The notes under the pieces were generated by a model that ran no database searches, was not told where the DNA came from, and saw nothing but the letters and a program-made list of their open reading frames with translations. From assembly GCA_020086605.1 (NCBI GenBank), contig JACBWW010000022.1, positions 3,277,244 to 3,341,243 of the forward strand: DNA of 64,000 nt, in the 5' to 3' direction. This document shows, piece after piece, positions 36,301 through 48,900 of this stretch. The stretch comes from Lanius collurio. Lineage: Eukaryota; Chordata; Aves; Passeriformes; Laniidae. The translations under genes and the position numbers were made by a program. The number at the start of each line of letters is the position of its first letter. The stretch's first letter is position 1.

Positions 36301-39300
36301 CAAAAAACTTCCTATGTGCAAAATTTCCCTCTTTTTATGTGCCCTGGTTCTAAATGCTGCTGCTCTATTGATTACTGTAATTCAGCTCTAATTGCACTTT
36401 TACAAAGCAGGATGAATAGATTACAGTTGAGCCAGGAGGAAGCCAAACATCAATTATTAATATAACAGAGCTGGCCTTTACCATGTCTGCATTATTTACC
36501 TTGGGGAGTTTAGGAACCTGCTGAATAATATTTATCCTCGTAAATTAACCACTTTAAAATATTTGTTTTCATTAAGAAAAGCAACCAGAGTAATGAAATA
36601 TTCTTTCAGCAAATGTAAACAAGCACTCAGGGTCTGTAATGATACGTGAAAACCCAATGCACTTTCTCAGAATGAGGCAGCCTTGATGGGTCAGAAAGAA
36701 CTTCTATTGTTCACCAGAACACACAGGGCTGGTTGATCTGCAGATTGCCTTGAATGCAGCACAGGGTCTTTGGTTACCATTTGAGTCATTGTTGTTATTT
36801 GCACAGCTGTTTCAGCCTCGACAGGGATCCAAAATCAGACAGTTTCAGCAATGAGAAAAAGCTAATGGTAAAGCTGGTATTTCCTCAGTGCAAATTGTAA
36901 AAGTCAATATATCCAAGTCCTGCTTCCCATGCCCATTCTGGCCAGCACTGTGACCATACACCAACCTCTTATTTGTGTTGCTGTCACTCTCTTGGGTGCC
37001 ATGTCTTGCCTGTGAATCTTCTGCTTCATTGCTCCAGCAATCTGCATTTGCATTAGCAGCAGTTAATACTGACATTTTATACTCTAACCTTGTGCCCTGT
37101 GGCTCTGGCTGATGATTTAGATATATGGATTTTTTTTTTCCAAATATATAAATTGCTAAGCAAGGGAAATTTTAAATTATCCCTCCGACCTTTGCCTCTT
37201 CTCTTTGGATACTTCACCTGCTCAAAGAACAGTCATCCCTTTTTTACCACTAGTTTGATCCTCTGCAGAATCATCTGGCTTAGTGTAGAGCCTGCCTGGC
37301 CAAAGCACAAGGGCTGCCAGTTTGCAACCACATGCAGAGACCCACCAAGACTTTCACCTTCAGAGTGAATTTCCCAAATTTTCCACAGGCAGATGGTACC
37401 ACACACAATTCCTCTTCAGTATTTAACTGCTATTATGAAGGCAACTCACGTGCTGCCCAGATTCTGCGGTTGTTCTGTAGGTAGAGGCAAATTTCCTCTG
37501 ATGAATAAATACTATGCTTAAAAGCTATTGTTTCTTGAATAAAAACATTCACCAAAGCTAATTCTGTAAATTTCCACTGTATCACAATCAAGAACTCACT
37601 GTACAATATTTAATTAGTTAGCCATTTGTAGCTAGGGCTGGAGGCATTCATCATCTTTCCAAAAACACGCACATCACCATCTGTAACATCCAGTCAGTCT
37701 TTTGGCTCTGAATGAGAAAAAACATTTAACACATTGGCAGCTAAAAGTTAGGTTTGTTGCAGAGGCATCAAATGTGAATTCTGTTGTGCTGCTCTTTTGA
37801 GAGTACAACTCCAGCCATTGTGGTCTCTAATCAAAAAGCCTGGAGGGAATCCAATGAAATCTGTGCACAACATTCAACTGCAAGAGTATTAATCCAGCTT
37901 TATTCCATATCTGATCAGATGAAATCAGCCCTTTCTACCCATTAGGCATCTTTCATCTGCTCCTGCAATATATGTTTTTATTTCTTTTCAATCCTTTGGA
38001 AATAATATCAGTAGTAGTCTAGCAACTGCTAATCTATGATAAAAATTTAGGGCTAGATCATTCCTAAGAAAGAAAACAAGATACTTCTTGGATTTACTCA
38101 GGAACTGATTAGAAAGCCCTGGAGCAAAAGACTCTTTGGATGTGAGGAATCTCATCGAGTAGGAGCAAGGAAGGCTGGTAGCTCTGGCTTGATCAGATCC
38201 CTCTCCCCAGGCATGCTGTCCTGCAGAGGCTTCTGGCACCTCCGAGCCTTCCAGCTCCCTCATCCTGTGTGTTGATTGCCAGGGGCAATCACACCCCCAC
38301 ACTCCACAGTTCTCAATACATTACAGGCAGATTCCTGGAGCTGAAGATTCCCCTTAGCTCATTCCAGCGTTAGAGCTTCCCAGAATATAATCCCTTCTGT
38401 ATACCCAGCAGTCTGCTTCTTCCTGGGTGTGTAATGTTGAATTTGGCCATGCTAAAGCCCAAGGGAGCTGGCCTAACCAGCTGCAGCATCCTCTGTCCTC
38501 AATATGCACCTTCCCTCTTGGGTCAAGTGCAAATTGAATTATTAGCATTTTTTAATTTACTTCATTATTACCTGCAAAAATGCTGAACAAGATTATTTTT
38601 TATGCTAATTCCCTAGAACACCCGCTCATTGATTCCTTGTTGACAGTATCTGTCATGATCTAAGGGTTTGGCAGTTCTTACAGCACTTACCCTTGTTTAA
38701 ACAATGTTGAGAGTGCAAGTTTTCCCTAGGAAAGCAAAACTTAGCCCATCACTTTCTATATCAACCAATGCCTTCAAAGGTTTTTGAGTTTATTGAGCAA
38801 CTTCAGAGGTTTTTTTTTATAGTTCTAGAGACCTGAAACATGTTAAAATCCTGCAAATTCTTGCAAACCAGTAATAAATCGAGCAAGCTCTTCTGAAAAA
38901 CCTCTCAAAAAAACCTCCCATGGTTCAATGATTCACTCTATTCCTTAAACACCACAGAAATCACACAAGAGATCAAAATCAGGGTAAAACATTCATAGGA
39001 ATGAAGGCTGCACTGGTTTACTGTCCACCAAATCACCTGATCAACAGGAATATTGAGCAGTGCTATCAAATTTAAACAGCTATGCAGATACTTTGGACAT
39101 AAAGAATGAAAGCAGCTTTATCTGAGATGTTCCATTTTAAAAACACAGTGTAGAAACCATACGTGAAATAAACACCAGCAATTAGGACAAGTCTCTCTAC
39201 TGGATTCACACTTCCCTGTGTTCCCTTTTTCTCGCTACTCCCCTCACATGAGATATCATTGACTTGTTCCAGACAAAAACTTTCAATGCTCTGTTTTCCC

Positions 39301-42300
39301 ATGAGCCTTGAAGCATTAGACAAATGGATCTGTTCAGTGAAAGTTGGTTTTCCTTCAAGAAACTGAGATGAACTGCACATTAGTCTTAAATGAGACCAAA
39401 ACAAACCCCAAAAAACAGTAGAATGTCCATGACCTTATTTAAAAACAAAGAAACAAACACACTACCCAAAAACCCCAAGAGACAGCTATTTGTTTAGGTG
39501 AGACTGTACTGAGAAACTTTAAAGATAGCTGTGAATATTCACTTTTTCATACAGTGTAGAGCATCTTTATTGCAACGTGCCTGTTATATCTAGAACAGAT
39601 ATAATTTTATTAATAAAAAATTTCTCCCTCCAAATGAAGGCCTCCCATAAATATTTATCTACATTCAAATAGGAATGCCTCTCATCTCAGAAAAGGAATT
39701 ATGAACTTTAATGGCAACTTCAGACAATTTGATATGTTTATATTTCCCTCATGTAAACAGCTTTGCATTAGCATATGAATGTTATTATCCATGCTTTAAC
39801 TTTGCCAGACACTGACCACTTTGTTGCATTTTTAATGGCTTACCTCTGAGTTTTTTCATTAAACTTTTTTGATCTACTGTTAGCTTTGATGTCAGCTTGA
39901 GAAAGAATTTTGCCTGTTTGCATATCAGTGAGTTAAAGTTACCTAGAAACACTTCACACCAGTCTAAATTACAAAAAAGGCCTTATACAGCTAGACTTGC
40001 TTCTCTGTTATAAAATTGGAATTCTTATTTCACAGAAAAAAGGTACTTCAACACATTTTTTTCTAAATCCTAGGTGAATTGAAATTACATGTATAAATGT
40101 GGACTCGCATAGAGAGGAGACAGAGATGCTCATGATATCATTGAAGAACAAGGAACTTAATTTACATCTTCCTGTTATCTTTGCTATAATAATGACCAAC
40201 AGGTGCCTGATACCAGAGTGATGAAAAGGATTTTTCCTGTATGGAGAAGACATCAAATATGGTAATTATTAACATTCCTAATGGATCTCTACCACCAGAA
40301 GAGATTCTGCTCTTCAAGTTTCTTATTTAAAATGTCTATTGAAACTTTTCCTAAAAAGGGAAAATAGAGAGATAACAAGATCCTTCCTTTCCAACTTATT
40401 TAACTTCTATTTTTACCTTGGCTGACTCATCTAGAAAACAGAAAATAAGGTATTTATACATATATATATATATATATGAGAATATATGATAATTGAATTG
40501 AAGACAAGGCTCCACTGATCATCTTTCATCTAAACTAATGTGCACACTTGGATTATCACAAAGACTATATTTTTACATGCTTGAAAAAACATCTTTTATC
40601 CAGTATTTCCCTCAGTTGAAACTGATTCCTATCAGTAGTAATTCCTACTGCTAATGGTGTATATTCTCATATAACACTTTGTGCTACATTTCTTCAAGTC
40701 TCAGTTTAAGAAGTTAATGAAAGTGACTCTCTCCCACCACAAGAAATCCCACCTAGGAGACATAAGCAAATGGATGCCTCAGAAGGTTGAAATAATTAGA
40801 TAATCCACCTTGATACAAGCAGGAAATTGCATGCATTGTTTTTACACCTCCTGTGATAGATGTAGCCCCGAAGCTCTCTTGGATTAACTCAATTATTTAT
40901 CATCATCTTCTTATCAGTCTACTTGTGCCTGAAACAAATTTCAGGGTAAAATAAAACACGAGGAACTTGATATGTCAGTGGACTGAAATCACTCCTGTGA
41001 CTGCTCCAATCTCTGATTTACACAGGGCCATGGGAATTGCCATGGGAGCCTGGCTAATTGTCCATTTCATCCTTTTCATCACTGTGCCCTAGAAAGAAAC
41101 AAAATGCTCTGCAGCAGGAAGGGATGGTAAACATTTAGAGAGTCATGTTCCTGTTCCACCCACCCTCCCATTGAAACTGCTTCCAATTAAACATGAGAGT
41201 TTACACCCCTACCAGAAGCAAATCTAGAGTTGAATTGTGTTGGTTACTATTGTGGCTTTGGCAACGAGACAGCTGCAGTCCAACTGAAGTTTTTCACACT
41301 TGCCAGTTTCCCCTTCTGCTCAATATTCCTCAATTATTTTCAGTACTGGTCTAGAAATCAATTTTCCGGGATGCAGATCACACATTGCCTTACTACGATT
41401 TTTTCTTGGTTATCTACCCATTGCCATACTTTGCAAATGTCATTAGATCAGTAAAATTGAGGTAAAACCTTGACAGAAATGCTGTTTCCCTAGTTAGCTC
41501 CTGTGCACGTACCTGGGGAGATCCAGGGTGTGTGCTCAGCTCTCTGATCTGCCACCAGGCTGTTTTAACTCCATCTCACCAAACTGTTGCACTCAATATG
41601 TATTGATAATAGGAAGAGTGAAGCAGCTAAAAGCTGAAGTCTTCTATAGTGATTTTAATTAAGAGTCTGTCACTATCTGAATTATTATTGTTACTTTAGG
41701 AATTACATTGCAGCATAAATTATTATAATAAAGAAGTCTGGCAACTGTCATCTTAGCCAAAGTGCCTGAAAGAGGTTTTCACTTGCATTGTGACTTTTGG
41801 GCCACTGGACAGAAAGAAATTCAGATTGCTTCCACTTGAAAGAGGAGCTTCGATGTTGCCAGATACTTCCACAATTAACAGCTGTTTAGCTATGGAAGCA
41901 ATAAATGCCCTGTCCCACCTCTGAAGCCCACGCCCTTCCCCAGGGCTTTCCCACAGCTTCTCACCCAAGCATTTATTCCCTTCCTGGAGCTCATGCTCCC
42001 CACATTTGCTCTATCACTGTGTCTCCAGCTCACCAAAGTCCCCTAAGATTGTGCTGCTCTCTCTTACAAACACACAGCAGCACCATGAAACCCAGAGAAT
42101 GCCTCCCACTCCACGGGTACAGCCTGAGTACACTTGGTTCGAAACAGGGGGGGACCGGTCCTGTCTTTGGGCTGACAGTGGCAAATGCGTGGCTGGGTGA
42201 TGTTATAAAACAGCACAACTGTCAACTGTTTTAAGGGGAAAAGCGGGTATTCTGAATCCAAAAGTGTACTTTATCGAATCATGAGGAAAATCAGATCAAA

Positions 42301-42379
42301 GTCAAAAGAGTCTCAGCCAAAGACTAAATTTACACGAGCTCCCCCAGGAGTGATGCTGAGTGTGGTGGGACCCCTCCTG
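33354..42379. other. Long gene-free region
   Basis: Nine kilobases without a recognisable gene or large repeat. Small landmarks are a TA repeat at 40459-40477 and ordinary AT-rich sequence. Open frames are short and uninformative. Confidence 0.55.
40459..40477 (+). repeat. (TA)n microsatellite
   Basis: Uninterrupted alternating TA of about nine units. Confidence 0.9.
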
Positions 42380-42960
42380 CTGTGACTAGTCCCCGGGGAT
42401 GGTGGCAAGTAGCTGCTTTGGCGGCTGTGGCAGGGCCTCCTGGCAGCCATCCCCCGGCACTGCCCTGGAGAGAGGAGCAGGAGGAAGCCACATGGCTACC
42501 AAGAGCACGGGGTGCGGCTCAAGCACCCGCAGGAGCACTCCGGCCGCTGACCAAGGGAACCTCCGCCCGCTGCCAGCCCGCGGGGAACCGGGACGGTCAC
42601 CCCAGGGCCGCATCCCTGCCGTAGGGTTGGCTACTTTTTTCCACTCTCGCAGCTCTGAGGGAACGCTAAGCGATAACGCAGGAGGAGCAGGGTCAGCCGA
42701 GGGCTCCGGAGATGCGCTCACATCGGGGCCAGCCCCGCGCTGCGCCCGCCGCGGCGCTCGGGAAAGGGAAGCGATGCCCGGAGCGGGTCTGTGGTACTCA
42801 GGCTCCCCCTGCCTGCATCCACAGGCGTGCGAAGGCACGAAAACTCAGCCAGGGGATTATTTCCTACTTGATTCAGAATCTTCTCGGACGTCTGGGTTGA
42901 GATCCCTTTCCCTTTGCATCAAAAAACACATTTACCTAATTTACAAAAGCGCGTGTCTTG
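42380..42960. promoter_or_regulatory. Orphan CpG island
   Basis: An isolated block with about 40 CpG dinucleotides by eye in under 600 bp. It includes cgcgctgcgcccgccgcggc near 42737 and cccgcggggaaccgggacgg near 42578. The flanks are AT-rich and CpG-poor. It resembles a promoter or developmental CpG island, but no gene is recognisable next to it. Long open frames on both strands (for example 42399-42965 plus and 42386-42838 minus) are what GC-rich DNA gives by chance and look like nothing known. A usable minus-strand donor (GTGAGC) lies near 42720, so a transcript could leave leftwards. Confidence 0.65.
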
Positions 42961-45900
42961 GCTAATGGGATGCAGATGCAGCTCGTTTATCAGCAGGCAG
43001 ATGCAATGTTTTTGCTGTGTCCCCAAGGACAACCAAAACTACAACAGCAAATAGCTGAGCATGATATAAAATTCACACTCTAAATAACAGAGAAATAATC
43101 TGAGTGGTGGGTTAAGCAGAGTTGAGTGACTAACAAAAACGTGGAAGATTACGTGTTTTGAAGATAATTGAAAACTTTTTTTTTTTGTTATTTAGAGCTT
43201 CATTATCTGTTTTTGCTAAGATGCACTTAATTATACAACTTCTCTAATTTCGAGTATGATTTTAAAGCCCATTTAAGGATCAATCCTTAAAAACTGCAGT
43301 TCAAGTTGCAGCATTTAATTCTAAATATTCAGCAACGCAGCCTTCAGAAATACAAAGCTCTTGGGTGAAAAAATATCACTGCCTTAGGATAGGGCCAGAG
43401 TTTCACTCCTGCTTGCAAAAGTAAAATGATTTGCATCATTTCTTTCAGATTGCTGTAGCATGTCAGGATGTGGAGAGCATTAGAGAGGACTAATTTCATT
43501 CTAAGTTTTACATATGTACACGTACACACATACACATATATAAAGCTGGAATCTTACTGTAGTTTTTTGCCAAGAAATAACAGCTTAAACAATTTGTTAT
43601 CCTTATATGTTTACCCAGGCTTCACCTTAGATCATTTATTGTCTGAAAAACAATCTGTTAACATTTAAGACACCCGGGGTCTGCCCTGCATTACTTGGGT
43701 TGTGTTCCAAAAGCAGCATTATGTGTTGGTTGAAAAGCATATAAAACACGATTGTACAGCTGATGTCATCTTTCTCTGGCGTGGGTCTGCACAGTTCACA
43801 CACACCACCACCCATCAATTCACAGCCCTCGCCACAAAATATATCTGGCAAGAAAAGCCTAAAGCTCATTTAGGAAAAACAGAGCAGATCTTCACCTTTC
43901 ACAGCTGGGTCTCATCCAGCAGATCTGATTAACTGGTTTGGCAGCCACTCTACCAGAAAGCCACAGCACAGTGTAACACAGTGCTACTCTACAACTTTAT
44001 CTTAATGCAAATCATGAAGTTGTTTACAGGTACTCAGAAAGTGATAGATCCTCTTAGTCCCCAGTTCAGAATCTCTTTCAAATGAGCATTAAAATAATGG
44101 CCATTCTCTCTCCTACAAACAGATCCAGGCTCTGCTAAGCCCCCAAGAATGGAATTCACCCCATGTCAAGAACCTTCAATTGAGACTCATGCACAAAAGG
44201 GTGCCAAGGCCTTGTACTTCCATCAAGCAAGTTTTCCAAAGCAGTACCTTAGTTTGCAGTTGCAGATGTATACCCCAGCTCAGTGCTATTCTTTCAAAAC
44301 CTCTCTAAAACCACAATTATGTCTGTGGTCAAATTTTCTGATTTGCTTCTGTGCTTCACACAAGGGACAGCTATATTTGAGTAGCAGTTGAAATGACTCC
44401 GTGTATGTGTTGTACACAGCAACATGGCATCTTGAGTAAATTATTTTTTCATAGGCTCAAATTTAAAATATGATAAAAATAATCCCAAGGTATAGGATTT
44501 GCACTCAGGTCCGTAAGGCCTGGTTTACCATTTTTATAGAAATATTTTTTTAAAAATAAAACCCCATAGAAATTCATTCTTTAAGCTCTCCTGTTCCTTG
44601 TTTTCTATCCAACTCTAAGACCTTGAAATAAAAATAGCACAAGAGTAAACCAGGCACAGAAACATGCACTAACTCTTTCTGCAGGCATAAAGAAAAGTGA
44701 CTCACTTATGACAGGTATATCCATTTGATCATTACCTGAAAATATTCAGAACATTCATCCCTGGGAGCCACAGCATCCTGCTAGGGCTGAGGGCTGTCAT
44801 ATTTTATGCAACTCATGTCTTTAGTGAATCAAGATTATTACATCCACCAATATAAGCCTAAAGGGGAATCACAGTAGAGAATCAGGCTGCAAATTTTCTC
44901 ATTATAAGGAAGTTGAGAATTTTGGTCTGGACCCAGAATCCTCCCCTAAGCTATGAGGTATTCACAGAAAGTCCCCTAGTGCAGCATTCTCTGCTACACA
45001 TCTGTTATATACTTCATTACAGAGTTTCCTGAAACTCAGGTTCCATGAGACTTCCCCAGAAATCCTCATTTTGACATCCCTCACTCCACACTACCTAAGA
45101 GCAGCATAACAAGTTAACACATCTAATAAATACCAGAATTCTTTGTACAGGGACAGACCAACAGGACAGTACAAAATAAAGAGCAGCAGAAATATGGTAC
45201 CCAGTCCTGATTCTCAAACAGAAACTAGAAATTCCCAGTCCCCAAAACACCAGAGCTATTTGATCTCTACAGAAGGAAGGAAAGGATTCTGACCCAGCCT
45301 TGTGTTTAGCAGCATTTCTGTCACAGGCTCTGCAGGCATTCCTGCAAGACTCGGCTGGACTCGTGCTAAGCAGCAGGAGAGAATGCATGGAAGGAATGTT
45401 ACTGTTGTGCTGCACCTCTGGTCTAATCAGACTCTGTCTCAGGATCAAGTTGGATATAAAAAAAAAACTTAGCCTGGCTTTACCAATCTACCTAATCCCT
45501 ATTGTATCAATTTGTGTCTCCTACCAAATCTCAGTGTTACAAAGAGCCCGCAGCACCTGTGAACCACCATCAGACCAGTTACCAGCACCTCCTCATGGGC
45601 CTCTCTTCACCCTGGCACAAGGAGGGAGCTCCAGCCTTGCCAGGGCACAGCACAGCCCTCCAGCCCCAGCACATCCCTTTGGAGCACTGCTGGCACAGAC
45701 ACTTTGTTCTCCCAGCAACAGCTGCCTTCTCCCTGTGGGGACAGCTGAGGAACCAGAACAGGCTTTTTCACGTGCCTGTCCTTTGTTCAGCACTTGGGCT
45801 CATTAAACATTTTAGGAGGTAGGGGCTGGGTCTGCTCAGAGAAACACTGGTTCCAGAATCCATCTAAGAAACCAGCAGAGATTTGATGCCACATCTGTCC

Positions 45901-48900
45901 CTCCTGCCCTCAGCTCTGCATGACTACTAGTTTTCATTAAAATATCCATCTTTTAGTTCCATTTGGGAGTTTACTTTTCTACTCCTGCCCTGTCCACCAC
46001 TCTCCACTCTCTCCAGCCACCCCAGTGAACTGGCAACTCCTTCAGAGGGCAGGAGTCACATCTGGCAATTGTGTCTCTTTACCAACACTTAACAACACTG
46101 CATAAACAGTAGAAAAATATGGAAGAGGTGTTTACAGTAGCTGCATTTCATAGGAGAGATTTATGGGCCTATTAAAAATTATTAGGCTTTACTTCTTCAG
46201 TGACAAAGCTGCTTTCATAAACTGCTCTCAACAGTTTCATATCCAGAGTCTGCAAGACACTTATTTTCACTTTTATTTTAAGTGCCATATTTCCGTCATC
46301 ATTAGGGTTTTTTTTTTGTTTTGTTGTGTAAAACAGCAGCTCCCTAATTCTTCTGACCTAGTAATTCAGTTTAAAAGTACATGTCACACTTAAGGCATGG
46401 ATGGACAGCATGACTGCAGGCACTGCTGTGATTAATGCTGAAAAGCATTCCCAAATAACTAAAATGTGCTGATATTCAATTGCTGATATACTTTGATTGC
46501 ATTGAGGGACCTGGGAAAAGACTGGGAAAATCTTAATACCTATGTGTGGCAAGCATGGAGGCAGGACAATGAAAATGTTCTTTTCATATTGGATACACTA
46601 CCAGATCTCACCCTTCCACCCTCTGACTCACAGAGAAACAGAAGGATTAGTCCCATCCATTCTTAGTCATGAAGGCAGTGATTCTTTCCTTCAGCATCCA
46701 CATATCCATTCTCAGGGGCTACAAGGAGAAGTCTGAAGCCTCTCAGTACAGGATCACAATCCTAGATTTTACTTCAGTTTATTAAATTGATAAAACCATC
46801 TGCATAGATACTTTTCTTGAAATTCAAATTCGGAAATCATTTCTGCTCTAATACATGAGCCACAGATGATACAGCTGAACAGAGTTAAATTCAGGAGTAG
46901 TTTAATTTTAATCTATACAAAAATAATAATAATTTGAAAAAATCAATATTTTCCGAATTTTGAGCTGAAGCAGTAGGTTGAAAATGCCCTACCCCCCAAG
47001 TTTCATTTGGATTTGCTTAGGAGAAAATTCATATCAAAACTTTCTCAGCATACAAAGACCTTTGAAATGGGCTTTTTCTCTGTTTACAAAGGCAATCCTT
47101 TGTGTGATACAGACATTTTGAACAGCAACAAAAAATTACAATAAAAATGTATCTAGCTGGAATCTATTTCCTGCTTCCATAAATAATAATAAATCACAGT
47201 ACTATGATTCTGTGCTACAACTGCCAAAAAAAAGGATTGTTCCTGTTTCTGAGGATACCAAAGCTCTGTGTTTGCTGTCAAGGCATTTTCAAAGACTTCT
47301 GTCCATCACATCCCTGGAGTCCCCAGTGCTGGTCAGGTAGTCCAAGTTATAGAGAGCAGTTACAGGTCAAATTGTGTTAATAATTAAACACAAGGCTGTG
47401 CAGGAGCAGCCACCATAATTTACATGCTAAAACAGGTAGAATGTCAGTGGAAAATCACAATGACAAAAGATGGTTTATTCAGGTTAATCCTAGTTAAATC
47501 ATATACATTTTTCTATATATCCCAGTTGTCTTTTTCACAGAAAAGATGAATGTGACCTGAATAGGAGAAGACTGATTTCAACCTAGCTGAAGCCATTAAC
47601 AAGAAGATGGGACAAAATTCCAAGCTGGCAGGTGAGAGACAAAACAAGTATTCCTCCAGACTTTGGTGGCCCCGCTATGCAACATAACCCAATAACACCA
47701 TTTGGCAATACCAGCAAGTTGTCACTGACTAGAAAAGAAATTAAAATTCAGCACTAGCCCAAATTATCTGCTGCTTGCTAAAACAGGAAAGATGCTGCAA
47801 AACAAAATATTGCAATACTCCAGAGCAGTAGAGTTTGTAAGCAGAATGACAATGACTTCCAAGATCCCTTGCTAATAAACAACTGGGTGAGACTAATTTC
47901 TCGATTTTTATCGAACTGAACGCGATTCAAAACTGCATGAAGTGGGACATCCTTCTTCACTGCAACATCTATTACTTCCAGCTAGTCTGCTGGAAGGAAA
48001 CTATCAGCCTGAGATTATCTAATGTGCACCCAGTTTCCTGAGCAATTCTGTTTTTCCTCTAAATACAAAGGAAAATAAATATGTCTAGAAAGGTACTTCT
48101 GTGTGTAGGGAATATAAGAACAAACTCTTTTTTCCCTAATTAGCTACCTTGGAATGGTTTAGCATCAATGATGAAAGTGGGATGACTCATAGGAATAATT
48201 ACTTTTATGGGTACAAACACTCTGCAATCAGGACTGGAGCCCATATAATTATTCCCAGTAAGTGCATTGAGCAGATACAGAGTTTCTCACATACATGTTT
48301 GCAATATATAAACCCACACTTGTATTTTTTTAAATTATTATTATTATTGTTGCTACTTTAAGCACTGTAGACAGAGAAACATGGGAGCTGTTCTGTGCTG
48401 TGTCCTCGGATGCAGGCAGCAAACTCTGAGATCACAGCTGGGAAACAGAGAGAGGGCTGTGCTCACTGAGGGCTGTTATAAAGTTAAAATACAAAGTCAG
48501 GTGAACAAAAGAAAGCAACACTCAAACCAGACACGTGTACAGGATTTTGACACTTTCAAAAAAATCATCCTAAAATAGTGTCTGGAGTTTAGAGAATGTG
48601 GAAAATCATGTAGGCAGAACAAACTGCCTTAATGTCAAGGACCAATCACTAAATTCTAAAAACCTTTGATGAGATAAATACAAGGTAAAGTGACACCCTA
48701 TGCCAATATTGTCCATATGCATGGACATTAAGAGTGCATGACATGTCAAACATTAGCAACTAATGCTTCAGAGCAGCTCCAGAAATATGCAATTTTATTT
48801 TTCTCCCTGCCTGAAACACTCCGTTATAAGCACTTCTCTGCACACATGCAGCAGGCGCTTTTACTGCATATATTGGACCTTTTGATACATACTTTAAATT

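Noticed and set aside
42386..42965. 150- and 188-codon frames in the orphan CpG island
   Set aside because: They overlap on opposite strands and have low-complexity composition typical of GC-rich DNA. The island is kept, the proteins are not.
45300..45806. 168-codon plus-strand frame
   Set aside because: No domain and biased composition; it crosses a GC-rich patch where stops are rare.
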